A stretch of DNA of 64,000 bases, from positions 62,001 to 126,000 of the forward strand of contig NZ_JAIQDG010000019.1 of the NCBI RefSeq assembly GCF_020037125.1, read 5' to 3'. Both the position numbers and the translations under genes were made by a program. Shown piece after piece: positions 1 to 6,973 of this stretch. The notes under the pieces were generated by a model that was given only the letters and a program-made list of their open reading frames with translations, had not been told where the DNA came from and ran no database searches. The DNA is from Myxococcus sp. RHSTA-1-4. Its GTDB lineage: Bacteria; Myxococcota; Myxococcia; Myxococcales; Myxococcaceae. The stretch's first letter is position 1. Each line of letters starts with the position of its first letter.

Positions 1-371
1 CGTTCGCCCTGCCGGACCTGCGCGGCCGGTATCCCATGCAGCCCGGCCAGGGCCCGGGCCTGTCCCCCCGAACCCTGGGTGAGCAGGGCGGCAGCGAGAC
101 GGTGACGCTGCTCTCCACGCAGATTCCGGCGCACAACCACACCCTCAGCGTGAGCAGCCAGAACGGCGACACGGAGACGCCCATCGGCACCGTGCTGGCG
201 GCGGACTCGACGGCGACGGTCCTCAATTACCGCGCCGCGCCCATCGACGGGACCATGAACCCCGCGGCCATCGGCCTCACCGGCGGCAACCAGCCTCACA
301 ACAACATGCCGCCCTTCACCTGCGTCAACTTCATCATCGCGCTGGAAGGCATCTACCCCTCGCGCAACTGA
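1..371 (+). CDS. Phage tail collar / microcystin-dependent protein-like (3' part)
   Basis: The gene enters from outside the window; the open frame runs from base 3 and shows 122 residues up to the TGA at 369-371. The visible part has the signature of tail-collar (Collar/MdpB) proteins: PDLRGR near the start, GQGPGLSPR, GEQGGSETVTL, IPAHNHTL, and the family ending NNMPPFTCVNFIIALEGIYPSRN-like (position 300-368). Family members are cell-surface or tail-fibre-like proteins of unknown role in non-phage bacteria. No phage genes sit beside it, so I read it as a chromosomal microcystin-dependent-protein homologue rather than a prophage part. The N-terminus is not visible. Confidence 0.8.
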   Translation, partial: FALPDLRGRYPMQPGQGPGLSPRTLGEQGGSETVTLLSTQIPAHNHTLSVSSQNGDTETPIGTVLAADSTATVLNYRAAPIDGTMNPAAIGLTGGNQPHNNMPPFTCVNFIIALEGIYPSRN

Positions 372-396
372 AGCACCGCGCTGTCCCCTGAAGCAC

Positions 397-433
397 GGCG
401 CGCCTCGCTCCATCCTGGGAAGCGGGGCGCGCC
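397..433 (+). terminator. Strong hairpin after the collar gene
   Basis: A 13-bp stem (GGCGCGCCTCGCT paired with AGCGGGGCGCGCC, one mismatch) with an 11-nt loop lies 26 bases after the collar stop. No T-tract follows, as is common in GC-rich genomes. The rest of the stretch 372-708 shows no credible gene. Confidence 0.5.
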
Positions 434-708
434 GGACGTCCCATCCGCCATCGCGAACCACGGCAGCGAAGCGAGCCGATTCACCGCCGCGTCCCGCGTT
501 CACCGCTGAACGAGCCCCCTGCCCCTCCGGGCGACACGCCGTCGTGCATCCCGCCCTCCAAGCCGCGCCACATGACCGGCGACGCGGCGCGGGAGGGCGC
601 ATCCCCACAGGTCAGTGGAGACCCTGCACGCGCGGGGGGCTGGCCCTCTCGTCCGGCAGGGCGCACTCGGATGAAGGGTACGACGGTCGAACAGGCGTGG
701 AGGGCACA

Positions 709-1803
709 GTGGCCCCTGAGCGCGACGGAGCGGGACAGCGTTCGCAGGTGACGCTGAGGACGGCGTTCACCGTGTGTTTCGCGGTGCTCGGGGTGGCGGT
801 GCTGGTGGCGCTGGTGGTGCGCACGCGGGTGGCGCTCACGCTGACGGGCATCGCGGCGCTGCTGGCCCTGGCGCTGGAGCATGCGGTGTCCCGGCTGGAG
901 CGCGGGGGACTGCCGCGGATGGCGGCCATCGCGGTGGTGATGACCGGGCTGCTGGCGGTGCTGGTGACGCTGGCGCTGCTGGTGGTGCCCGCCGCGGCGG
1001 CGCAGGTGGACGCGATGGTGCTCCAGTGGCCACAGCTCTGGGAGGAGCTGCGCGGCTCGCGCCCGTTCCGGACGCTGGACGAGCGGCTCCACAGCCTGGG
1101 GTGGACGCGCCGGCTGGAGGAGGCCACGCCGCGGCTCGCCGCGGGGAAGCTGCCGGAATTGGTGGTGCTCGCCATCGGCGGAGCGGTGGGACTGGCCGGC
1201 GGAGCGCTCACCGTGTTCTTCCTGGTGGGCTTCATGCTGGCGTTCGGCGGCGGACTGCTGCGGCGGCTGCTGGACCTGGCGCGGCCGGAGCACCGCCTGC
1301 GCTACGTGCGCGTGCTGCGCAACGTGTACCGGGCCACCGGCGGCTACCTGGCCGGGCTCACGCTCATCTGCACCATCAACGCCACGCTCACCACCACCGT
1401 GCTGGCGCTGATGGGCGTGCCGTACTTCCTGCCGCTCGGCCTCGCCAGCGGCTTCTCCAGCATGGTGCCCTACGCGGGGCCGGTGGTCGCCGGTGGCTTC
1501 ATCACCCTGCTGACGTGGGCCACGGGGGGCATGTGGCTGGCGCTGGGGGTGCTCGCGTACTTCGTGCTGTACGGGCAGGTGGAGGGCAACGTGCTGGCGC
1601 CGCTCGTCTTCCGGCGCACGGTGCACGTCAACCCGCTCATCATCCTGCTGGCGGTGCTCTTCTGCGCGGAACTGGCGGGTGTGGTGGGCGCGATGGTGGC
1701 GGTGCCCGTGGCGGCCTCCGCGCAAATCATCACCCACGAACTGCTGCTGCTCCGCCAGGAGCGCCGCGCCGCCATGCGCCGCGCGCCTCCCGGAGCCGCG
1801 TGA
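709..1803 (+). CDS. AI-2E family transporter (permease)
   Basis: A 364-aa polytopic membrane protein of the AI-2E transporter family (TqsA/PerM-like), which includes autoinducer exporters and ion or solute permeases. Several hydrophobic segments are clear: residues about 10-65 (two to three helices), 90-115, then a soluble helical stretch, and a C-terminal bundle from about residue 150. Family-typical pieces include the glycine-rich GFSSMVPYAGPVVAGGF region and YGQVEGNVLAPLVF followed by HVNPLIILLAV. I chose the GTG at 709 because GGAGGG lies 4 bases upstream; the open frame continues to 544 but that extension is non-hydrophobic and unlike the family. Substrate cannot be inferred. Confidence 0.85.
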   Translation: MAPERDGAGQRSQVTLRTAFTVCFAVLGVAVLVALVVRTRVALTLTGIAALLALALEHAVSRLERGGLPRMAAIAVVMTGLLAVLVTLALLVVPAAAAQVDAMVLQWPQLWEELRGSRPFRTLDERLHSLGWTRRLEEATPRLAAGKLPELVVLAIGGAVGLAGGALTVFFLVGFMLAFGGGLLRRLLDLARPEHRLRYVRVLRNVYRATGGYLAGLTLICTINATLTTTVLALMGVPYFLPLGLASGFSSMVPYAGPVVAGGFITLLTWATGGMWLALGVLAYFVLYGQVEGNVLAPLVFRRTVHVNPLIILLAVLFCAELAGVVGAMVAVPVAASAQIITHELLLLRQERRAAMRRAPPGAA

Positions 1804-1816
1804 CGCGAGCGGACGC

Positions 1817-3166
1817 TCAGCCCGCCGACACCTCGCGCAGCGACGCCTCCACCCCTTCGAGCAGCTCCGTCAGCGCGTCGTCGGGGATGTTGAGCGCGGG
1901 GGCGATGTACACGGTGTCGCCCAGGGGCCGGAGGTACAGCCCCCGGCGCCGGGCCGCCTCGTACACGCGCCAGCCGCCGCGCGCGAGGTAGCCGCCGCCG
2001 CCCAGGTCCACCGCGCCCACCATGCCCAGCGCGCGCGGGCGCACCAGCCCCGGAATCGTTTCAGCCATCCGCTCGAAGGCGGCGCGGATGCGCGGGGCCT
2101 TGCGAGCCACCTGCCCCAGCACGTCCTCGTCGCGGTAGACGGCGAGCACCTCGCGCGCCACCGCCGCGCCCAGCGGATTGCCGCAGTACGAGTGCCCGTA
2201 ATAGAGCGCCCGCCGCGGCGCGCCGAGGAAGCCGGCGAAGACGCGCTCCGAGGCGAGCGTGGCGCCGAAGGGCAGCAGCCCGCCGGAGAGCGCCTTGGCG
2301 AGACACAGCAGGTCCGGCACCACGCCGGCCAGGTCCACCGCGAAGCGCGCGCCGGTGCGGCCCAGGCCGGTGAAGACCTCGTCGGCGATGAGGAAGGTGT
2401 CCACCGCGCGGGTGGCCTCGCGCACCGCGCGCACGAAGTCCGGCGCGTACATCAACATGCCCGCCGCCCCTTGCAGCACGGGCTCCAGGATGACGCCGGC
2501 GATTTCGTCCGGGTGCTCGCGCAGCGCGGCCTGGACCTGCTCGAAGGCGCGCTCCCAGCCGCCCTCCTCCGCCGGGGACGGCACGTGCACCACGTCGAAG
2601 AGGAGCGGGCCGAACACCTCGCGGAACAGCGGGACGCCGCCCACGCTGGTGGCGCCAATCGTCTCGCCGTGGAAGGCCCCGGACAGGGTGATGAAGCGCG
2701 TGCGGCGCGAGCGCCCGTTCTGCGCCCAGTACTGGGCGGCCATCTTGATGGCCACCTCCACCGCCGTGCTGCCGTTGTCGGAGTAGAAGACGCGCGACAG
2801 CCGCTCGGCCGCGGGCAGCGAGGCCCGGTCCGAGCCGGGGGCGATGGCGGCCAGTTCCGAAGCGAGCGCCGCGGCGGGCGCATGGGTGATGCCCGCCAGC
2901 GACACGTGCGGAAGGCTCCCGGCCTGCTCCACGAGCGCGCGGACGAGCCGTGGGTGGCGGTGGCCCAGCGTGGACACCCACCAGGAGCCGTTGGCGTCGA
3001 GGTACCGGGCGCCGTCCACGTCGTACAGGTACGGGCCCTCGGAGCGCGCCACGACGAGCGGGTCCGTCCCGGCGATGTAGGCCTCCATGGCCGTATAGGG
3101 GTGCCAGACGTGCCCCTTGTCCAACCTGACGATGTCCGCCCGCTCCACGCTCGTACTCCGGGTCAT
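1817..3166 (-). CDS. bioA: Adenosylmethionine--8-amino-7-oxononanoate aminotransferase
   Basis: A 449-aa class-III PLP aminotransferase that converts 8-amino-7-oxononanoate to 7,8-diaminononanoate in biotin synthesis, with SAM as amino donor. Markers: WHPYTAM near the N-terminus (BioA substrate region), GSTAVEVAIKMA, SGAFHGETIG, the cofactor Asp in FLIADEVFTGLGRTG (about residue 262) and the Schiff-base Lys in LAKALSGG (about residue 291). Full length for the family. An ATG at 3196 would add ten residues (MAASWRGKHP); I prefer 3166 because the upstream gap to the divergent desaturase is otherwise almost nil. No bioF, bioD or bioB lies nearby, so biotin genes are dispersed. It is divergent from the desaturase; biotin supplies acetyl-CoA carboxylase, so a shared lipid-linked control is possible but not shown. 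Confidence 0.93.
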   Translation of the reverse strand: MTRSTSVERADIVRLDKGHVWHPYTAMEAYIAGTDPLVVARSEGPYLYDVDGARYLDANGSWWVSTLGHRHPRLVRALVEQAGSLPHVSLAGITHAPAAALASELAAIAPGSDRASLPAAERLSRVFYSDNGSTAVEVAIKMAAQYWAQNGRSRRTRFITLSGAFHGETIGATSVGGVPLFREVFGPLLFDVVHVPSPAEEGGWERAFEQVQAALREHPDEIAGVILEPVLQGAAGMLMYAPDFVRAVREATRAVDTFLIADEVFTGLGRTGARFAVDLAGVVPDLLCLAKALSGGLLPFGATLASERVFAGFLGAPRRALYYGHSYCGNPLGAAVAREVLAVYRDEDVLGQVARKAPRIRAAFERMAETIPGLVRPRALGMVGAVDLGGGGYLARGGWRVYEAARRRGLYLRPLGDTVYIAPALNIPDDALTELLEGVEASLREVSAG

Positions 3167-3223
3167 GGGATGTTTGCCGCGCCATGACGCAGCCATGACA
3201 TGGGGGGTGTTTACCCCCGCATC

Positions 3224-4006
3224 ATGGTCGTCATCGCCTTCTTCATCTCACACTGGCTGCTCTGTGTGTTCTTCCAGAGCTTCTTCCAGCACCGCTACGC
3301 CGCGCACCGCATGTACACCATGGGCCCCCGCACGGAGCGGGTGATGCACCTGCTCACGTACCTGGTGCAGGGCTCCTCGTACCTGTCGCCCCGCGCGTAC
3401 GCCATCCTCCACCGCGAGCACCACGCGTTCTCCGACACGGAGAAGGACCCGCACTCGCCGCACTTCTTCAAGGACGTGGCGCGGATGATGTGGCACACCA
3501 AGAAGCGCTACGAGGACTACGCCGCCGGGCGCGGCCAGCCCGAGGCCCGCTTCCTGGGTGGCTACCCGGAGTGGCCGCTGGTGGACGACACGCTGCGCAC
3601 GTCGTGGCTGGCCACGCTGGGCTGGGTAGGCCTGTACACGGCCTTCTACGTGGCCTTCGCCACGTCGCCCTGGCAGTTCCTGCTGCTGCCCATCCACTTC
3701 CTGATGGGCCCGGTGCACGGCGCCATCGTCAACTGGTGCGGCCACAAGTACGGCTACCGGAACTTCAACAGCAGCGACAAGTCGCGCAACACGCTGCCGG
3801 TGGAGTTCGTCTGCATGGGCGAGCTCTTCCAGAACAACCACCACAAGTACGGCAGCAGCCCGAACTTCGCCGCACGCAAGTTCGAGGTGGACCCCACGTG
3901 GCAGGTGATGCGCGTCATGGCGAAGCTGGGCATCATCCGCATCGCCACACCGCAGCGCGCCGTCTGGCCGGAGCCGCGCGAGGCCAGCGCCGCCCGGGCC
4001 GCCTGA
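3224..4006 (+). CDS. Membrane fatty acid / acyl-CoA desaturase
   Basis: A 260-aa membrane di-iron desaturase. Three histidine clusters are visible: HRYAAH at residues 23-28, HREHH about residue 65, and NNHHKYG near residue 207, with an extra HKYGYRNF. Hydrophobic segments lie at residues 1-20, about 120-140 and about 145-165. Proteins of this family introduce double bonds into acyl chains in the inner membrane. The ATG at 3200 is an alternative start (eight more residues); neither has a clear Shine-Dalgarno. It is divergent from bioA with a very short intergenic region that contains the small inverted repeat GGGGGTGTTTACCCCC (3201-3217), a possible operator or simple hairpin. Confidence 0.85.
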   Translation: MVVIAFFISHWLLCVFFQSFFQHRYAAHRMYTMGPRTERVMHLLTYLVQGSSYLSPRAYAILHREHHAFSDTEKDPHSPHFFKDVARMMWHTKKRYEDYAAGRGQPEARFLGGYPEWPLVDDTLRTSWLATLGWVGLYTAFYVAFATSPWQFLLLPIHFLMGPVHGAIVNWCGHKYGYRNFNSSDKSRNTLPVEFVCMGELFQNNHHKYGSSPNFAARKFEVDPTWQVMRVMAKLGIIRIATPQRAVWPEPREASAARAA

Positions 4007-4014
4007 CGTAGGCA

Positions 4015-4058
4015 CGGGTAGAACGCTCAGGCGTGATGCGCGCCGGGCGCTCTACCCG
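4015..4058. terminator. Bidirectional hairpin between convergent genes
   Basis: CGGGTAGA (4015-4022) pairs with TCTACCCG (4051-4058), with an extra CGC/GCG inside. It sits between the desaturase stop and the convergent SMI1 gene stop, which it overlaps by a few bases, so it could end transcription from both sides. Confidence 0.5.
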
Positions 4059-4555
4059 TCCCGGGGACGCGTCGAGCCGGGAATCGGGTGCTCTTCATCG
4101 TCCAGCCAGAAGAAGTGGTCATTGCTGGCGAGCGCCCGCTCCAGGAACTCGCTGAACGAGGCGGCAATCTGCCGGACCTGGAGCGGGTACGTCTCATGCC
4201 AGGCGTCGAACAGCGGATAGCGACCGTCCAGTTGCCGCGCCGCATCCAGGAGCACGTAGTCGGAATCCTGGCAGTACACGAGCGTGTACCAGGATGCGGC
4301 TCCCCCCGAGTCGTCGTCCCGGCCTCGCATGGCGACCCGTGCACGCTGGATTTCCGCGAGCGACAGAATGCGGTAATTCGCCTCTGGCCGGGGGCGGAAC
4401 AACTCCGCGCCGTCACAATGCAGGTAGAACGCGCGCAGGTCGGGGTCGAGCCGCCAACCCACACGCGATTCGAAGGCCTCGACCTGTGCGGGCGTTGCTG
4501 GCGCTTTCGGAAAATGGGCCCGTGAGAGTTCCGACAGGAGCGATTGCATCGTCAT
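4052..4555 (-). CDS. SMI1/KNR4-type immunity protein
   Basis: A 167-aa cytoplasmic protein resembling the SMI1/KNR4 (SUKH) superfamily, the commonest immunity fold in bacterial polymorphic toxin systems. Visible family features: an N-terminal helix ending in AQVEAFESRVGWRLDPDLRAFY, CDGAELF, YRILSLAEI, and a C-terminal FSEFLERAL helix. The ATG at 4553-4555 overlaps the stop of the upstream toxin-like ORF (ATGA), so it is translationally coupled to it; a second ATG lies 6 bases further on. By context its job is to neutralise that nuclease-like domain. The family call is by pattern, not alignment. Confidence 0.75.
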   Translation of the reverse strand: MTMQSLLSELSRAHFPKAPATPAQVEAFESRVGWRLDPDLRAFYLHCDGAELFRPRPEANYRILSLAEIQRARVAMRGRDDDSGGAASWYTLVYCQDSDYVLLDAARQLDGRYPLFDAWHETYPLQVRQIAASFSEFLERALASNDHFFWLDDEEHPIPGSTRPRDG

Positions 4556-4854
4556 GGCGAATCCACGTAGGGCCTGTCGGGCCCCACGGACCTCCACTGC
4601 GCGCCACCGCCGTAGCACGCTGGATATGCCTCATTGATGACCTTGTGCACCTCGGGAGGGACCGGCAGGACGTTGCCCCGCGATGTCGGGTGACCACCGT
4701 GCCACAGGTCGAAGATGTGGTGCCCCGGCCAGTAGTCGCCGCCACTCTGTGGCCAGGCCCCGAACTCGTCGCCCCACGCGTTGCGAAAGCCTTCGCGTGC
4801 ATTCTTCCAGGTCTGTCGCCTCGCCGCCCCGTCACTGAGCAAGATGCCAGACAT
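4552..4854 (-). CDS. Orphan toxin C-terminal domain (HNH-like), no secretion signal
   Basis: A 100-aa ORF directly upstream of, and overlapping by 4 nt, an SMI1/KNR4 gene. It contains WPGHHIFDLWHGG (residues about 42-54), NVLPVPPEVH and a C-terminal VGPDRPYVD tail, which resembles the nuclease-like C-termini of myxobacterial TIGR02269-type lipoprotein toxins; the GHH could be a metal/catalytic site of an HNH-like nuclease (inference). There is no signal peptide, lipobox or Shine-Dalgarno, and an in-frame TGA lies immediately before the ATG. It therefore looks like the tip of a once longer toxin left with its immunity gene, or a toxin cassette awaiting recombination. Confidence 0.5.
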   Translation of the reverse strand: MSGILLSDGAARRQTWKNAREGFRNAWGDEFGAWPQSGGDYWPGHHIFDLWHGGHPTSRGNVLPVPPEVHKVINEAYPACYGGGAQWRSVGPDRPYVDSP

Positions 4855-4994
4855 TCAAAACAGGATAGACGAACCAATCCGGAAGGTGAACCCCGCGCGC
4901 TCTCGGCACTCCGCGCACGGCCACTGCCCCCCCGCCAGCCCCCCACGCAGGCAACCCACGGCGAGCGCACGCGGCTCGCGTTAAATATGCCCCC

Positions 4995-6182
4995 GTGCCC
5001 GCCGACACCTCGCTCCGCCTCCGCGTCCTCGATGCAGTGACAGACGTCCCGGCCGCCGCCTGGGACGCGCTCTCCGGCCCCGGTGCGCCGCCCTTCGTGC
5101 GCCATGCGTGGCTGGCGGCCATGGAGGAGAGCGGCAGCGCCACCGAGGAGACGGGCTGGGCGCCGCACCACCTGACGCTCTGGCGTGGCCAGAAGCTGGT
5201 GGCCGCCGCGCCCGCCTACCGCAAGTTCCACAGCATGGGCGAATACATCTACGACTTCGGCTGGGCGGATGCCGCCGCCCGGCTCGGCGTGGAGTACTAC
5301 CCGAAGCTCGTCCTCGGCGGGCCCCTGTCCCCCGCCACCGTCCCGCGCTTCCTCATCGCCCCGGGCGAGGACGTGCCCGCCCTGCGCCGCGCGCTGCTCA
5401 CCGCCGCCGCCGAGAGCGCCCGCGAGTCCGGCTGCTCCTCCGTCCACGTCCTCTACCCCACCGACGACGAGGCCGACTTCCTCGAGGCCCAGGGGCTGGC
5501 GCGCCGCATCACCCTCCAGTTCCACTGGAAGAACCCCGGCTACGCCAGCTACGACGACTACCTGGCCCGCTTCGACTCCAAGCGCCGCCACCAGCTCAAG
5601 CGCGAGCGCGGCGCCGCGGCCACCCAGGGCATCTCCCTGCGCACCGTGCGCGGCGAGGAGCTCACCCCCGCCCACGCGAAGCGCGCCTACGGCTTCTACA
5701 CCTCCACCTGCGAGCGCCACGCCTGGGGTCAAATCCAGCTCACCCCCGGCTTCTTCGCCCGCGTCTTCCGGACGCTGCCGGACACGGTGGAGTTGGTGGA
5801 GGCGGTGCGAGGCCCGCGCGTCATCGCCGGGGCCTTCAACCTGGCCACCCCGGAGCGCCTCTACGGCCGCTACTGGGGCTCCTTCGAGGAGCACCCCTTC
5901 CTCCACTTCCACGTCTGCCTCTACCACTCCGTGGAGGACTGCATCCGGAGCGGCCGCAAGGTGTTCGAGCCCGGCGCCGGCGGCGAGCACAAGGTGTCCC
6001 GAGGCTTCGAGCCCACCGCCGTGCACAGCGCCCACCTCATCTTCAATCCCACCCTGGACGCCGCCGTCCGGGGCTTCCTGCGCCGGGAGCACGCGCGGCT
6101 GGCCCCCGCCGTGGAGGAGGCGGAGCGCATCTGCGGCCTGAAGCCCTGGCCCCCGGCCGGCAGTCCCGCCACCGGCACCTGA
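4995..6182 (+). CDS. FemAB/GNAT-like peptidogalycan-type acyltransferase (DUF482-like)
   Basis: A 395-aa protein of the DUF482/peptidogalycan biosynthesis family, related to Fem-type GNAT acyltransferases. Supporting blocks: YDFGWADAAARLGVEYYPKL, FHWKNPGYASYDDYL, the basic RFDSKRRHQLKRER motif, GFYTSTCERHAWG, and GRYWGSFEEHPFLHFHVCLY. These order and spacing features match the family along the full length. The natural substrate is unknown; transfer of an amino acid or acyl group to a cell-envelope component is plausible. Start is GTG at 4995, just after an AT-rich TTAAATATG box, with little room for a leader. Monocistronic, with a hairpin after it. Confidence 0.7.
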   Translation: MPADTSLRLRVLDAVTDVPAAAWDALSGPGAPPFVRHAWLAAMEESGSATEETGWAPHHLTLWRGQKLVAAAPAYRKFHSMGEYIYDFGWADAAARLGVEYYPKLVLGGPLSPATVPRFLIAPGEDVPALRRALLTAAAESARESGCSSVHVLYPTDDEADFLEAQGLARRITLQFHWKNPGYASYDDYLARFDSKRRHQLKRERGAAATQGISLRTVRGEELTPAHAKRAYGFYTSTCERHAWGQIQLTPGFFARVFRTLPDTVELVEAVRGPRVIAGAFNLATPERLYGRYWGSFEEHPFLHFHVCLYHSVEDCIRSGRKVFEPGAGGEHKVSRGFEPTAVHSAHLIFNPTLDAAVRGFLRREHARLAPAVEEAERICGLKPWPPAGSPATGT

Positions 6183-6205
6183 GTCGCCCTCCAGGGCCAC
6201 CCGCC

Positions 6206-6230
6206 CCCACCGGACTGTCAGCCCGGTGGG
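6206..6230 (+). terminator. Hairpin after the DUF482-like gene
   Basis: CCCACCGG pairs with CCGGTGGG around a 9-nt loop, 24 bases past the stop codon. No T-tract. Confidence 0.45.
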
Positions 6231-6286
6231 CCCTCCCCGCTTCTGGAAGTTGTGAAACAGGGGCGACCCCGTAGAGTGTCCTCGCT

Positions 6287-6973
6287 ATGAAAGCTCCGGA
6301 AACGGACGAAGACTTCATCCAGTGGTACGAAGACTGCTGGGCGGACCGCGACGAGGTCGAGTACCCCAAGATGTTCGGCGCCATCGACGAAGGCGTCTTC
6401 ACGCTCGACCAGACGGACGCCATCCAGGCCTGGATGGAAAGTGAACTGGCGCAGGTGAAGGAGCCGGACCCGAACTGGGGGCCCATGGGCGTGCGCGTGG
6501 CGCCGCCGAGCGCGGACTACCCGTACTGGACCTATGTCACCAGCGGCCTGTCCAACCCCTTCACCGTGGCGCCCGGCGAGGAGTTCCCCGACGACGCGCC
6601 CAGCGGGCTGGGCTACGAGATGGTCATCCACACGCCCGAGGAGGCGAAGTGGCCGGTGTTCCGGCTGCTGGACATGATGGCCTACAACCTCGTGTGCATG
6701 CGCGCCTTCGCCATGGGCCACCGCTACCCGGTGGAGGGCACGCTGGACGGCGGCGACTCCAAGCTGTCCGGCTTCCTCTTCGTGAGGGACCCGTCCCGCC
6801 CGGACCACTTCGTGCTGCCCAGCGGAAAGGTGCAGCTGCTCACGCTGGTGGGTGCCACGAAGAACGAGATGGCCTTCGCCCGCTCCAACGGCATGGACAA
6901 GCTGATGGCGAAGCTCGTCGCGGCGGGCACCGGCTACATCACCCACCCGGACCGCGACGAAGTGAAGCTGTAG
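6287..6973 (+). CDS. Suppressor-of-fused (SUFU) domain protein
   Basis: A 228-aa cytoplasmic protein matching the bacterial SUFU domain: WTYVTSGLSNPF (about residues 79-90), a GLGYEMVIHTPEE strand pair, WPVFRLLDMMAYNLV and a C-terminal LLTLVGATKNEM. Bacterial SUFU proteins are mostly uncharacterised and often occur near polymorphic toxins as immunity proteins; no toxin is adjacent here, so I make no functional claim. The ORF starts with ATG at 6287; the divergent-looking hairpin at 6206-6230 lies upstream. It is convergent with the histidine kinase gene and ends on the base next to it (stop 6971-6973, kinase stop from 6974). Confidence 0.7.
   Translation: MKAPETDEDFIQWYEDCWADRDEVEYPKMFGAIDEGVFTLDQTDAIQAWMESELAQVKEPDPNWGPMGVRVAPPSADYPYWTYVTSGLSNPFTVAPGEEFPDDAPSGLGYEMVIHTPEEAKWPVFRLLDMMAYNLVCMRAFAMGHRYPVEGTLDGGDSKLSGFLFVRDPSRPDHFVLPSGKVQLLTLVGATKNEMAFARSNGMDKLMAKLVAAGTGYITHPDRDEVKL

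Noticed and set aside
1-371. Prophage or tail-fibre cluster
   Set aside because: Only a collar-domain gene end is visible and no other phage gene follows. Such genes are common outside prophages.
481-1737. 418-aa minus-strand gene opposite the AI-2E permease
   Set aside because: His/Arg/Gln-rich shadow translation; the plus-strand gene has membrane helices and family motifs.
4413-6200. 595-aa minus-strand frame opposite the DUF482-like gene
   Set aside because: Gly/Ala/Val-rich shadow without start signal; the plus-strand gene has clear family motifs.
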